A DNA stretch of 64,000 nt from the NCBI GenBank assembly GCA_001179505.1, contig CDMY01000311.1:1-64000 (forward strand), written 5' to 3'. Each line of letters opens with the position of its first letter. The stretch's first letter is position 1. Source of the stretch: Vitrella brassicaformis. Its lineage: Eukaryota; Sar; Vitrellaceae. Shown here piece by piece: positions 46,862 to 58,407 of this stretch. The position numbers were made by a program, and so were the translations under genes. The notes under the pieces are model-generated. The model was not told the DNA's origin. It saw only the letters and a list, made by a program, of their open reading frames with translations, and did no database searches.

Positions 46862-48154
46862 TCAGCTTACGCGGACGTATTTGTGTTTGCTGCGGATGGT
46901 CTTGTCGTAGCAGTTGATGCCCTCCATGATGACCTTCTTGGCCTCCTCGGGACCAAAGAAATCCTCCACAGCCACCTGACGTCATACACATGACATGTGC
47001 CATCCATCCATCACACACATACCACACAGAGATGCAGACAGACACTGTGTGCTAGCTACGTGTGGGTCGGGTGTGTGCGGTGAGCTGGCTGACTGACTGA
47101 CTGACCTCTTTGTTTTCGTTCTTCTTGTAGTCTGCATTCAATGCATTGGGCATACATAATCAAATCACAAACACAGATAGATAGATGGTATGGCTGTGGT
47201 GCGTGTGGCGGGTGGGTCTGTCTGATTGATTGTAGCACCGCACGCACCTTCGAAGAACCTTTTGATTTCCCTGAGCCGGTGGGGGGCCAGCTGGGAGATG
47301 TTGTTGATCTCACGGTACTCTACACACGTTCACACACACACACACACACACACAGAAACATACGCCGACTGCTGTGTATGCCTTTTCCTGTATCTATCAG
47401 CTGCCTCCCCTCACCGGGGTCATCAAGGTGGATGCAGATGATCTTGTCGTCCTTCTCGCCCTGATCTGCACACACACACAGACAGACACACTAGGCAGAA
47501 ATCCGGCCACAGAAACGACGCCAGTCAATGGCCTCTGGCTGACCAAGCATGTCCATCATGCCGATAGGCCGCACCCTCAGAATGGACAGAGGCACCACAG
47601 GCTCCTGCATCAACACCAGCACGTCCTGCACCAACCAGACAGACAGACAGACAGACATGTGCCTGTGTGCATTCCAGCATCCATGTGCTCGTGACGCCTG
47701 CGCTCACGAGAGGGTCGTGGTCCTCCCCGAGTGTGCGAGGGATGAAGCCATAGTTGGCGGGGTAGATGACTGACGAGTACAGCACGCGGTCAACAATCAA
47801 CAAACCGGAATCTGACCCACCACCCACCACCAACACAAACACACAGCACCATCAGAGAAGGAAATGGCGCCGCGCCCGGCTGTGCTGCCCCCTTCCTGCC
47901 TGCCAGCCTGCCTGCCTGGTTGTATGTATAGTCGTCGTACTGACTGTACCTTTGTCTAGTTCGTATTTGACCTTTGACCCCTTTGGTATCTCGATGACGC
48001 AGTAGAACTCGTCAGGCACCTTGTCGCCGATGTTGACGTCGTGCCACGGGTGAGTCGTCGACGCTGCAAAGCAAACACAACACACATACAGCAGCGCAGC
48101 ACACAGGCAGCAGCATCATGACGGGCTGATCTCTCTCTGCAGCGGCTTACACAT
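46862..48154 (-). CDS. Soluble inorganic pyrophosphatase (family I)
   Basis: Hydrolyses pyrophosphate to two phosphates, pulling biosynthetic reactions forward. The first exon is just ATGT at 48154-48151; the second reads [20 protein letters not shown]. The order then follows the family: [42 protein letters not shown], and the signature EDHDPLDVLVL with the metal-binding aspartates. Next come [26 protein letters not shown] and [20 protein letters not shown], then the last exon [17 protein letters not shown], ending KYVRVS at 46862. Eight small exons, roughly 200 residues. No organelle leader, so cytosolic is likely. It faces RPB6 across a 149-bp divergent promoter. Confidence 0.9.
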
Positions 48155-48303
48155 GGTGGTGGCGAAGGACGGATCCGCTGGGCGCTTGATGGTGCAGAAG
48201 AGAACGCAGTGCAAACGGAACGCCAGCCGGGCAATGCTTGTGCTCGCGCCTCGCGGCTTAGCTCGCAATCGCACGACCCTCTCTCGTCTGATCTGCTGCT
48301 CTA
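48155..48303. promoter_or_regulatory. Bidirectional promoter of pyrophosphatase and RPB6
   Basis: The 149-bp spacer contains TTAGCTCGCAATCG at 48258-48271, about 35-45 bp before the RPB6 ATG. The same TCGCAAT-type element recurs in the eL43 promoter. Confidence 0.5.
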
Positions 48304-49006
48304 ATGGATGCCGAGGCAGAGCTCGATGACTTTCTAGGCGAGGACGAAGACCAGGAGCTGGAAGATGCCGAGGAGGATCTGGGCAACCTCATGGACGAGG
48401 GCGGGGAGGGCGAGGAGGAACAGGCCGGCGGGGAGGGCGGCGGACGGGACGCAGAGGTGCACCCGGAGGGACAGGTGCCCGATACTGAGGCGAGAGAAGT
48501 GTAAGGAAGTCGTGCGCATGCAGGAATGGAAGGAGGGAGACGATGTGGATATATGCCTTGTACATATGGCTTGTGGATGTGTGTGTGGATGGGTGGGTGT
48601 GCAGGAAGGACAAGATGACGAGTCCCTTCATGACCAAGTTTGAGAAGGCGCGGGTCATCGGCACACGAGCTCTTCAGATCAGGTGGGTGGGGTGGCTGCG
48701 CCGGTCAGGGAGGCACAACACCCTCACAGACGGACACACAATCAGGCAGACCCAGTCCCGCTCTCTCTCTCTCTCTCTCTCTCTCCCTCTCTCTCTCTCT
48801 CTGCGTGTGTGTCTGTGTGTCTGTGTTTGACATTGGTCAGCATGGGTGCGCCCATCACAGTGGACGCCGAGGGCGAGACCGACCCGTTGGTGATAGCCGA
48901 GAAGGAGCTCATGAGCAAGTCTATTCCCTTCGTCATCCGCAGGTGGCTCCCCGACGGCACTTACGAGGACTGGACCATCAAGGAACTCCACATCGACGGC
49001 ATCTAA
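48304..49006 (+). CDS. RPB6: RNA polymerase common subunit RPB6 (ABC23)
   Basis: Three exons, 48304-48500, 48605-48682 and 48841-49006, give 146 residues. RPB6 is shared by RNA polymerases I, II and III and stabilises the clamp. The N-terminal 65 residues are highly acidic ([19 protein letters not shown]), as usual for the family. The conserved core reads [23 protein letters not shown], then [39 protein letters not shown] and ends [12 protein letters not shown], closely matching other eukaryotic RPB6 proteins. Splice phases agree at both junctions. The second intron ends after a long CT and TG tract before CAG. Confidence 0.95.
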
Positions 49007-49697
49007 ACAGTTACGCACACAAACAGATGGGTGGGTGGACAGTCGCTGCGTGTGATGTGATGTCCTTCGCGGTTCGCGGCGCATGAGAGAGAGAGAGAGA
49101 GGGGTGTGGGTGGTGTGGGTGGTGCGGTGTTGTCAAGAGCTGTCCTGTCTTGGATGGTGTGTTGCTGCTGTAAGGCGCCGGATGCCTGGATGACATCCCT
49201 ACAGGCGACCACCTGAAGGCCACGTGGCCAATGGGATTGTCATCCAGGCACTGCGCACACGGGGGAGAGAGAGAGAGGCGTGGGGCCGGCCGATCTTCTC
49301 TTGTGGCCTTCGCTTTTGGGGGGGGTCGCTTCGCTTGCACGTGAGTTCAGACGACAAGGGGGAAGGCAGATATGGATGTGGATACTGATGAGTATGTGCT
49401 GACTGACGCGTTCAATGTCCGTCCGTAGTCGCTTGATACATACAAGTGCTTGGTCTACCAGCCATCACACACGCACGCACGCACACACACACCCACACCA
49501 CACACACGACACACACGTGTTTTCATGAGCCAGCCCTTCAGTCAGCATCCTCACACACCATCCTCACCTCAACCCTCCCGTAGCTAGCTAATGCACGCAC
49601 ACGCCACACTCAGTCTCACACGCCATCCATCCATTCACACACTAGCCCCCTCCTCCCCTCCCTCTCTCCCCATAGCTATCTATGTTGATGTGTGATG
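49007..49697. other. Convergent intergenic spacer
   Basis: It holds (GA)n at 49086-49101, CA and CACG runs and no supported exon. An imperfect inverted repeat is visible near 49179-49245 (GCGCCGGATGCCTGGATGAC against GTCATCCAGGCACTGCGC), which could fold in the transcript. Confidence 0.45.
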
Positions 49698-51163
49698 TCA
49701 TCGGTGGTACTGCCCGCCAGGCGGCATTTTGGGGTAGCTGGGCATCGGCCCCACCGGCATCGGCACGCCCCCCATGGTCGTCACCACACGCGGCGTCGCC
49801 CCGGCCGCCTGTTGGCCGCTAGTGCCGGGCGGCTGCTTGCTCAGCGGCTGGCTCTGCGGCAGCAGGTTGCTCGGGGCAGTCGTCAAACCTTCTCCACCTA
49901 TATCGGTCCTGACGAGCAGAGAATGGGAGATCCAACGCAGAGACAGAGAAGATATATGTGTCGGTGGAGTGGGGTGGGTGTTGGGTTTGGTCTCTCACTT
50001 CCTCGCCCCTGTGCTTGGTCCTAGGCTGAGCCGACCGCCCCCACCCCCTCCCCCACCCCCTCCCCCTCCCTGCTGCTGGTGCTGGTGGTGGTGGTCGGAT
50101 GTAGGCAGCAGGCTGGTTTTGGAGCCCTGCTGCTGCTGCTGCTGCTGGGCGGCCTGGCCTTTCTTCTTCTGCTCCTCCAATACCCACACCTACACACACA
50201 TCACACATGACAGATGTATATGGAGTGGAGATGAGATGGGTGCGTGTTGTGTTGGTGTGAAGTGTGGGGGCGGTTGTGCGTGTGTGGGGGCATGCATGGG
50301 GTGGATGGGATGGATGGTGTGCCCTGCCTGGCTCTGTAGTCGGTTGAGTGCTGCGGTGGTGATGCGCTTGTGGTCGAAGAAGTCGGCGGACAGACCCGTC
50401 AGCTTCTCGTGCAACACGGCTATCTCCTCCTGACATGAGAACACACAAATAGAAACATGGATGCCATGGCCTCCCTCGTGCGGTGTGGTGTGGTGGGATG
50501 GGAGGTGTGAGCGCGTTTTGCGCGTTTCCTTCAGGACTGACCTGTACGGCGGCTACGTTTTTGTTTCCGTCCAGCTTCTCCTTCTCGATGCGGCCCGACA
50601 ACTCATGTAGACGACCGTCCAGATCGCCCAGCTGCATGACCACACACACAGCACAACACAACACAACACACAACAAACACATCACACCTCCATCCATTCC
50701 ATTAGTTAGTCATTCCCCCCGTGTTGTGTGTGGTTGTGCTGTGGTGTGGTGTGGTGTGGTGTGCAGGTAGGTACCTACCTTTTGGAATATGCCGTCCTGC
50801 AGTGTCTGAGACTGTTTCTTGATCGCAGCTATCTCGTTGGTCGTCACGTTGATCGTGTTCTGCGTCTGCACCATGCCATGCCATGCCATCCATCCATGTC
50901 AACCCCCCCAACCACATCCCCGCGGCCACCTTAGCCCCCACTCCCACCTGGACTAGGTTGCTCTGTAGCTGCTGGTGCGTGTTGGTGTACGCCTTGTCGA
51001 GCGCCTTGAGCTCTGAGGCTTTGTAGTGCGCCTGCTGCTGGAGGGTGCTCAGCTCGCTCTCGAACTCGCCATCCGACGAGGCCTTGGTCTTGACCAGACT
51101 GCTGATCTCCGAAAAGGCGCTACCCAACTTCTCGCGCAGATCCGTCAGCTGCGACTGCACCCA

Positions 51164-51200
<37 letters not shown>

Positions 51201-51735
51201 AGGATGAGGTCGTGCGAATCATGGTTTCTCGTCTCTCCTTTTGTGGACGGTGGCTGATGCCCACATGCGCACCTACCTGCATCTGTGTCTGTATGGAGGT
51301 GCTATGTCGTTTGAACTCGGTGAGGTCCTGGTTGTTGGCCGTGATGCCGTCGCGGATGATGCTCATCTCGGACAGCAGCTGGCTCAGCGACGCGCTGCTG
51401 CTGCTCTTCATCTCCGTCAACCACTGCGCAAACGACTGGACCGTCATATCAACATCCTGACCACCGCCACCACCAACACCACCAACGCCACCACCAACGC
51501 CCACAACACCTGATGCCGCCGCCGCCTGCTGCTGGTGCTGCTGGTGCTGGTGCTGGTGCTGGTGCTGCTGGTGCATCTGTGTCGGCTGTGTGTGAGAGGA
51601 GGGCGGGATGGGCGCCTGTGTGTGTGAAGTGGGTGGAGCGGAGGGATAGCTGTGGCCGGCGGGCGGTCCTGCAGGCTGGAGAGGCACACCAGGGCCGGGA
51701 GCGGGACGGCTTGGGCCCAGCTGAGGCGCCTGCAT
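49698..51735 (-). CDS. Coiled-coil protein with Gln/His/Pro-rich ends
   Basis: Starts at ATG 51735 (MQAPQLGPSRPAPGP) and stops at 49698. The N-terminal exon is Pro/His/Gln-rich, then turns helical (SFAQWLTEMKSSSSASLSQL). Five central exons encode long amphipathic helices with regular hydrophobic spacing: LTDLREKLGSAFSEISSLVK, NTINVTTNEIAAIKKQSQTL, LGDLDGRLHELSGRIEKEK and EEIAVLHEKLTGLSADFF. The final exons contain Gln, His and Gly runs and a Pro/Met-rich tail. An elongated dimeric or trimeric scaffold is likely. The pattern is reminiscent of nucleoporin or tethering coiled coils, but no family was assigned. Confidence 0.6.
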
Positions 51736-51903
51736 CCTCCTATGGTGTTTCCTATGCGATCGCGGCTCGCTCCCTTTCTGGACGACGGCCAGAACGAGAT
51801 CTTCCGGCCAGCTTCCAGGCTCAGCTCGCACCGGTTCTTTTCGCATCCGTCCACCACGATATCTGATTGTATCCGCTGCCTGTGCGGGTCGCTCCGCGCC
51901 GTG

Positions 51904-52828
51904 ATGGGTGAGTCGCCCGGCAGCAAGCTGCAGCACACCATCAGGATGCACATGCGCGGCAACTATCTCAAGGACCTCACGGCAGATCCGCGGACAGCCG
52001 GCAAGGAGCTGCTCGTCCTGCTGCACAGACATGGCGTCAAAGGTAGGTGTGTGAGCAAGATCTGACTGAGGAGAGAGAGATCTGGCAGCGTCGTGTCGGC
52101 GTGATGAGTGTGTGTTGTTGCGTTGCGTTGCGTGTGGTGGTCAGTGTTGGCTATGGATTTCGACAACACGATGACGACCGTTCATTCGGGCGGTGTGGTC
52201 GACCCGCATCATGACAGTCGGGGCGTACTCACGGTGAGGGAGGGAGGGAGGGATGGAGGAAGATGCATATGCCTGCCTGCATTGTGTGTGCCTGTGGATC
52301 TCTGCAGTCGCTGTCGGCTCCGGTTGCGTTGTTTGCGAATGATGCGCATGAGTTGGGTTTCCAGCTGTGTGTGGTGACCTTCAGCGACCCCAACAGCCGC
52401 ACCGACGACAGCCAGCTGGCCGGCGAGTCGCTCGTGCAGGCCGTCATGCGCAATGCCAACGCCACAGTGCCCATACAGAGGGTCTACCCATTCTTCCCTA
52501 GGTAGGTGTGCACCGCACCTGACCATACCCCACACACCGCACCGAGAGAGGGTGTGTATGTTGTGTGTTGTGTGTGGTTATGGATAGGAATTACCAGGCC
52601 CCAGACGAGTACGGTGTGTTGGGGCTGTCAGGTCCGATGGCCAACAGCAAGTCGTATCACCTCAACCGCATCTGTGCCGACTTCGGCGTCAAGCCCAACG
52701 AGGTGTTCCTCATCGACGACGACGTCCGCAACTGCCTCGACGCCATGCGCGAGGGCTACCCCACCCTGTGGGTCAACTCGCCCGGCTTCGACTTCGACAA
52801 ACTCAAGAACCCAGAGGAGGGCAGCTAG
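51904..52828 (+). CDS. HAD-superfamily phosphatase-like protein
   Basis: Four exons: 51904-52042, about 52144-52231, about 52307-52501 and about 52587-52828. ATG 51904 (MGESPGSKLQ) is preferred. The frame stays open upstream to another ATG at 51742, but that extension reads as low-quality sequence and would begin 6 bases from the opposite gene's ATG. HAD motifs are visible: motif I LAMDFDNT (Asp-x-Asp-x-Thr type), motif II near VVTFSD, a Lys in SKSYHLNRICADFGV, and motif IV FLIDDDVRNC. The family transfers phosphate through an aspartyl intermediate; the substrate is unknown. No membrane segment or clear leader. About 220 residues, a small cap. Confidence 0.75.
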
Positions 52829-53638
52829 CTAACGTGTGGGTGGGTGGCCCTCCGGCATATGATATGTATGTAGATCGTCAAGCAAGCTGCGTAGATTTAG
52901 TAGTCAGTCGTTGTGGGAGGGAGGGAGGGAGGGAGAGAGGGAGGGAGGGCGGGTGGGTGGCTAGTTGGTTCGGGGAGGGTTGTGTGTGTATGGTATGCAG
53001 TTTGTTGCTCCATGGGCATGGCACACCTCTGCGTGTGTGTGTGTGTGTGTATTTGTTTGTTTGTAAATGAGTGGCAGGCTGCTGAAGGTGCTGTGGGTAT
53101 ATGACGTGACGTCATCTGCGACATCTGTGAGTGAGTGCAGTGGGGAGGGACACTGCAGCCTGTCGGGCCAGCCGGCTGTGGTCAGTGAGTGAGGGGCGCA
53201 GACCAGACCGAAACGCCACATTGAAAAGTGGTGGATCGGTCTCCTCCGCACCCTTCAGCCTGACTGCCTGGCCGACATCTGAAAGAGACTGAGATGCTGG
53301 CTTTGGCTTACAGTGGGAATCAAATGAAATCATTCATGTCAAATCCATCAGTGTCCGTACGCCGCGGCGTGTGTCCACACACACGTACGTTGCAACCAAG
53401 CCAGCACGAAACACACACACACACAGAGCACACAGAGAAGAGAGGAGAGGAAGGCATTGGGGGAGGGGAAGGGGAGGTCGCATTCCGACTGGACCGGACG
53501 GACCACCCAGCCACCCAGGCAGCTAGTCAGCCAGCCAGCCATGCAGTTAGCTGTACAGCCTTTCCCTGTTGCCGGAAGTCGCCGCATCTGAACACACACA
53601 CAGCCGCGCGCAGGCACCCACCATTCTCCAGGCAGACG
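52829..53638. other. Convergent intergenic spacer with (GGGA)n
   Basis: A GGGAGGGA run lies at 52915-52950. No exon is supported between the HAD gene and the end of the AAA gene. Confidence 0.5.
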
Positions 53639-55607
53639 TCAGCGATTCGAGTGTCCCTCACCGATGACGTTCCGCTCATCCTTAATGGACGAGGCAAGCT
53701 GCTCCAACTGCCGTGCACACACACCACACAGCCACACAGCCATCCAATGGTGCGGCTGCAGTGCATTCATCATTCCTCCCCCACCGCCTCCCTCCCTCTT
53801 TGCTCACGGGTTGTATCAGCTGGTCTACGCTGATATCCTCCTTGGCCGCGTTGGCAAAGAACGACTGCAGCACACTTATCGGCACCTGCGAGTCTGCAGC
53901 GCACACACAACACATCACAACACAACACATCACAACACAGGACAGCCAACAAAGGCCTTCCAGCAGTCCACCCACCCATCACTCCCCGCAGCCCAGCCCC
54001 TCCCTCTGTGTCTCCCATCACCCACTTTGGCACTTGGCAGCGATCTTCTGCACACTCTCGGCCTGCTCGCCAGGCAGCTTCTCGGTCAACAAGTCGGTCA
54101 AGGCCTCCTTGCCCGACAGAGAGAGCTCGAATTTTTTCTGGAACCTGTGTGGCATCATGAGGAACTTCTCGAGCTCGGAAGGGATGTTGAGGGGGGTGAG
54201 GATGATGACCAGGAAGCCCCGGGGGTCGTGCACGGCCGTGTTGAAGACCGACTCGAGGTGGCGCAGGAAAACCGCACGCTCCGAGGAGGGAATGTGCTGG
54301 TAAAATTGAACCAGGTTGTCGAGAACAAGGATGGAGTTCTGCTCACACAGAGACACACACACAGAGAGAGAGAGAGAGTTGGGGAGATAGAGGGCTGTGG
54401 GTGTCTGTCTTTTGGAGAGGGAGGGAGTGGGAGGAAGTGGGAGGGGGGAAGGTGTTGTGTGTGTGTTGACCCGACCAGTGGTGCGCAGGCCATTGCTGGC
54501 CCGATAGACGAGTAGGTGTGTTCGGTGACGGGCAGGTAGCACATGGATTTGTTGTGCCTATGCGCGCAGTAACGCACCATCCAGTGCTTCCCTGCAGACA
54601 GACGTTGACACACACACATGGAGACAGACACACATGACACCTCTCTACCTCTCTCTCTCTCTCTGTATGTGTGTGTGTGTCTCACCAGAGGCGGCATTGC
54701 CACATAGGATGATCCCCCTTTGGTAGGCGGTGCTGTGCTCGTGATAAAACTTGGGGTTTTTATAGAACCAATCGACGTCATCGAAGGCCCTCTGCTGCGT
54801 CTTGGATGGCGTGTGGTCCGCCACAAATATGGCCTGCCGCTGATGCCACGCACCCTCCCTGCAGACACACACACAACACACCAACACACACACAACACAC
54901 ACACACACACAAGAGACACATGGTGGAGGTGTGAGTGGCGCATTGTGCACCAACGAACCAACCAAGAGTATATCTGGACGACCCTGTGTTCTGGCGCCTT
55001 GATGAAGCTCCTCAGCGCCAAGTCGATGAGTGCGATGTTCTGCTCGTAGGTGTCGCTGTGCAGGATGAGGCAGGCCTCCATGCTCTTGGTGGGCTCCTTG
55101 TGCTCCACCCGCACCTTCAACCCATGCTCCTTCAGGTCGATCAGATGAGAGCCGTAGTCTATCGTGCTGCAGTGCAGGGCAGTGCAGGCAGGGAGAGAGA
55201 GAGAGAGAGGAAAGACAGACAGACAGACAGACAGACAGACATGAGGAGAGAGAAGAAGAGACCGCACTGTCAGGAAGCCTCTGAGAGAGGGCTGGCTGTA
55301 TGTGTCTCACTACTCACATTTTCAGATAGGCTGGGTCTCTCTGTGTTGACACAGGGGGGAGGGAGAGGGAGAGGGGGAGAGGGGAGGGGGAGACAGAAAG
55401 AGAGACAGGACAGCATGCCATGCCATGCCATGATGCACACATGCACCCGCTCATCCACCCACTGCAGCGCTGTCTGTCCCCGGGGCTTGGCTTGCTTACG
55501 TAGTCAGGTCTTGAGGCGATGATGACCGCATGTGGGGCGACATGGGCGAGGAACGCGCTCAGCTTGCCGTACAGATGGTCGCTAGAGTACACCTTGGCCG
55601 TATACAT
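53639..55607 (-). CDS. BCS1-like AAA protein with altered Walker motifs
   Basis: Starts at ATG 55607 (MYTAKVYSSDHLYGK) and ends at TGA 53639, about eight exons. The order resembles the BCS1 type of AAA proteins: an N-terminal region, then DDVDWFYKNPKFY before the P-loop (compare the conserved W-Y-x-x-R-G-I-P-Y-R-R-G segment), RGIILCGNAASGKHWMVRY as Walker A, SILVLDNLVQFY as Walker B, an arginine-containing helix, and a C-terminal VPISVLQSFFANAA like the BCS1 lid. Walker A ends GKH rather than GK[S/T], and Walker B ends DN rather than DE, so ATP hydrolysis is doubtful. BCS1 inserts the Rieske protein in mitochondria; no mitochondrial leader or membrane helix is clear here, so function may differ. 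Confidence 0.55.
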
Positions 55608-55885
55608 GTATGGCGATCGAACAAATCACACACACACAGCACAGCCAAACTCAGCGCCCCATCCACGAGAAGCGGGCTGATGGGGGAGCGCAATCCAGCG
55701 GCGAAAAACTCTTGAGGCTAGTGTAGCTGCTGCAGCCAAACAGTCTATCGTGATAGATAGGAGAAAGACGTGGAGATGGCTTCTGATTTTGGCCGCAATT
55801 CAGCAGGGTTTGGGTGTAGGGTTTCAAGACACGGAAGCTCGCAATCAAGCTCGCAGTCCGACGACGAAACTCGCGTCGACAAGCC
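55608..55885. promoter_or_regulatory. Divergent promoter with tandem GCTCGCA elements
   Basis: AAGCTCGCA occurs at 55835 and CAAGCTCGCAG again at 55847, the pair ending about 30 bp before the eL43 ATG. The other outward gene starts at 55607. Confidence 0.5.
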
Positions 55886-56543
55886 ATGGCGAAGCGAACC
55901 AAGAAGGTGTGACGGAAGAGATGGCTGGCGAGATCCGACATCTCGCGTGAGATTCGCCCCTCACCTCTCGTCTGTCCCTGTGCCTGCGTGTGGTGTGTTC
56001 AGGTTGGCGTCGTGGGCAAGTACGGGACCCGCTACGGCGCGAGTATCCGTAAGGTGGTGAAGAAGATCGAGATCTCGCAGCACCAGAAGTACATGTGCGA
56101 CTTCTGCGGGAAGGTGCGCACACAGAGAGAGAGCAGGGGGATGGCGGGGAGGGATGGGGAGGGAGGGGAGGAAGGCAAGAGCTCTCGACATGGCATGGCG
56201 AGGCGGGCATCTCTAGAGCTCTCTCTCATATCACGTTGCCATGCCACAACGTTGCCTGTTGCTTGGCTTGTGTCTGTCCGCAGGTAGCTGTGAAGAGGGT
56301 ATCCATGGGCATCTGGTTCTGCCGCGCTTCCAATTGTCAGAAGACCATCGCGGGAGGCGCATGGCAGAAAACGTAAGACAGCACCAGCCAGCCGTTTCCC
56401 ATGCACTCACTCCCGAGATAATGTCGTGTGGTGTGTGGTGTGCGCGCGGGCTGTGTGTTGGTTCATTCAGCACTGCGTCGGCGATGACTGTGAAGCAGAC
56501 CATCAACCGCCTGCGCAAGATGCAGCTCGAGACTGCCGACTGA
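55886..56543 (+). CDS. RPL37A: 60S ribosomal protein eL43 (L37a)
   Basis: Four exons: 55886-55906, 56003-56113, 56284-56372 and 56471-56543, giving 97 residues. It begins MAKRTKK then [17 protein letters not shown], which matches the family closely, and ends [17 protein letters not shown]. It is a structural zinc-ribbon protein of the large ribosomal subunit. The first zinc pair is CDFCGK (C-x2-C). The second reads [17 protein letters not shown], a C-x4-C spacing, where known eL43 proteins have C-x2-C. The frame is unambiguous over this stretch. All splice phases agree. It is expected in the cytosolic ribosome. Confidence 0.95.
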
Positions 56544-58407
56544 GCGTGCGCCTGTTCGTGTCGTTTATGCGGACAGGTGCGCGGACATGGCGGCGGTGCG
56601 AGGGGTGTGGTTTCCTGACTGACGGCAGCTGGCTGAGATATGACGCGAGCGACTTTGACAGACAGTAGAGTGGATGGGATGGATGGACGACCGGACTGCG
56701 GATGGGCGTGTGAATGATGTGTGGCCATTCATTCAATGTGCCTCCCTCCCTCGTGTGAGTGAAAGGCAGGCGGCCATTCACTCCGCTCCACTCCACTCCC
56801 GCTCCACCACCTTGCCTGGATCGATCATGATATCAGCTATATATTAGATAGACAGATAGATACACACACACACGTATAGACGTAAACGAGTCAGTCCATC
56901 CGGAGTGAGTCCCCGGCCGGCCGTGAGTGCGTGAGCAAGACAAGACCCACACGCACCCACCCCGCCCCACCCATGGCCATGCAAAGCAATGCAATGCAGC
57001 ACAACCATCCATCTGACAGTCCCTAGACTACCTGGCTAGGCAGCACCTTTCTTTGATCTGATCCAAGAAGAAAGAGGGCAGGCAGGCAGTCACGCAATCA
57101 ATCACGATCGCAATCAATCAATCAATGCGTCATGCCTGTCATTGAGCTAGTGACTATACTGCAGCGTAGCAAGCAAGGGATGGACACAACACACACACGT
57201 ACCGCACCGCATCCGACCGGACCCCACCCGCCTGGCCACCCACCACACTGTCTGCAACCTGTCTGTCAGTCAATACATACGCGAACATACACACGTTTTT
57301 AGACTACATGGGGACTCAGTCAGGTGCTGGTGCGGTGTTTGCGGTGCCTGTGGTGTGGTGTGCTCGCTTGCCAGCCGAGCCGAGCCGACCAGTCAGCTCA
57401 GCGGTATGTCTGATACCCACCGCCCAGCCAACCAGCCAGCCAGCCAGACGCCAAGGGCGTTTTCTCACGTGTCTGTCCATATGCAATCACTCATCTGTCA
57501 GTCAGTCGACTCGATTGGTGCCTACCTGAGAGTGCCGTCATGGTGAAAGATTGTATGGCTGGTCTGTCTGCCTGGCTGGCTCTCTCATCGATGAGTAGTG
57601 AGTGTATCGTATCTACAAGCAACAGTTCCTCTCTGTCGCTCCGTCGGCCGTCCTCGGGCCGGCCGGTCATTTGCTAGGAAGTATTTAAAAATGTGTGTAT
57701 GCGCTGCGGAAACACAAGGAAAGAATCCAGCATCGAATTGTCGATATGGATGGATAGCCATACCCCTCATCCCCCCCCCTCCCCCTCCCGCCACCTCCCG
57801 CACACACACGCAGACAATGAACGGGCAAGGATCATGCCAAGTACCTGTCTGTCTGGGCCATCCATCCATCCATCGGATGCATATCTAAGCCGAGGGACGC
57901 ACGTCGGCCTTGAAATGACCATGGAGCTATAGAGGGAAACACCCGAAGGACCCCACCCCACCCGGAAGTGAGAAAGTCCAAAGAAAGCAAGAAACAACAA
58001 AGGGCACCAAGAAGACACCCCGCCCTCTGTGTGTGTGATGTGATGTGATGTGGTGTGATGCCGCAGGTAAGGTAAGCCAGGTACACGTCGGCTTCCCTCC
58101 CTCCCTCCCTCCCTCCCACCTCAACTCCGAGCAAAAACCCCTCTCATACACGACGAAGGCAGGTATGCAACGCTCCCTACCTCAATCCATCCATCCGACC
58201 CCCCCTCCACCCACTCATCAAATCAGTGCACTCACTCACTGCCCTCACTATGCCGAACGGTCAACTGCCCCCCGCCCGCACACACACAAGTCTTGCTCTC
58301 TGTGGTGCACCACGGCGGGGAGCCAGCCAATGGATCGATCAATGGGTAAGGTATCTATCTACCAGATGAGCTCGGCCGTGGGTGGGTTTCTCGACGGACT
58401 GACGGAT
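56544..58407. other. Long convergent intergenic spacer
   Basis: About 1.9 kb between two gene ends. It holds (CAAT)n near 57090-57125, CAGC and GCCAGCCA repeats and (CCCT)n at 58095-58115. No exon is supported on either strand. Confidence 0.5.
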
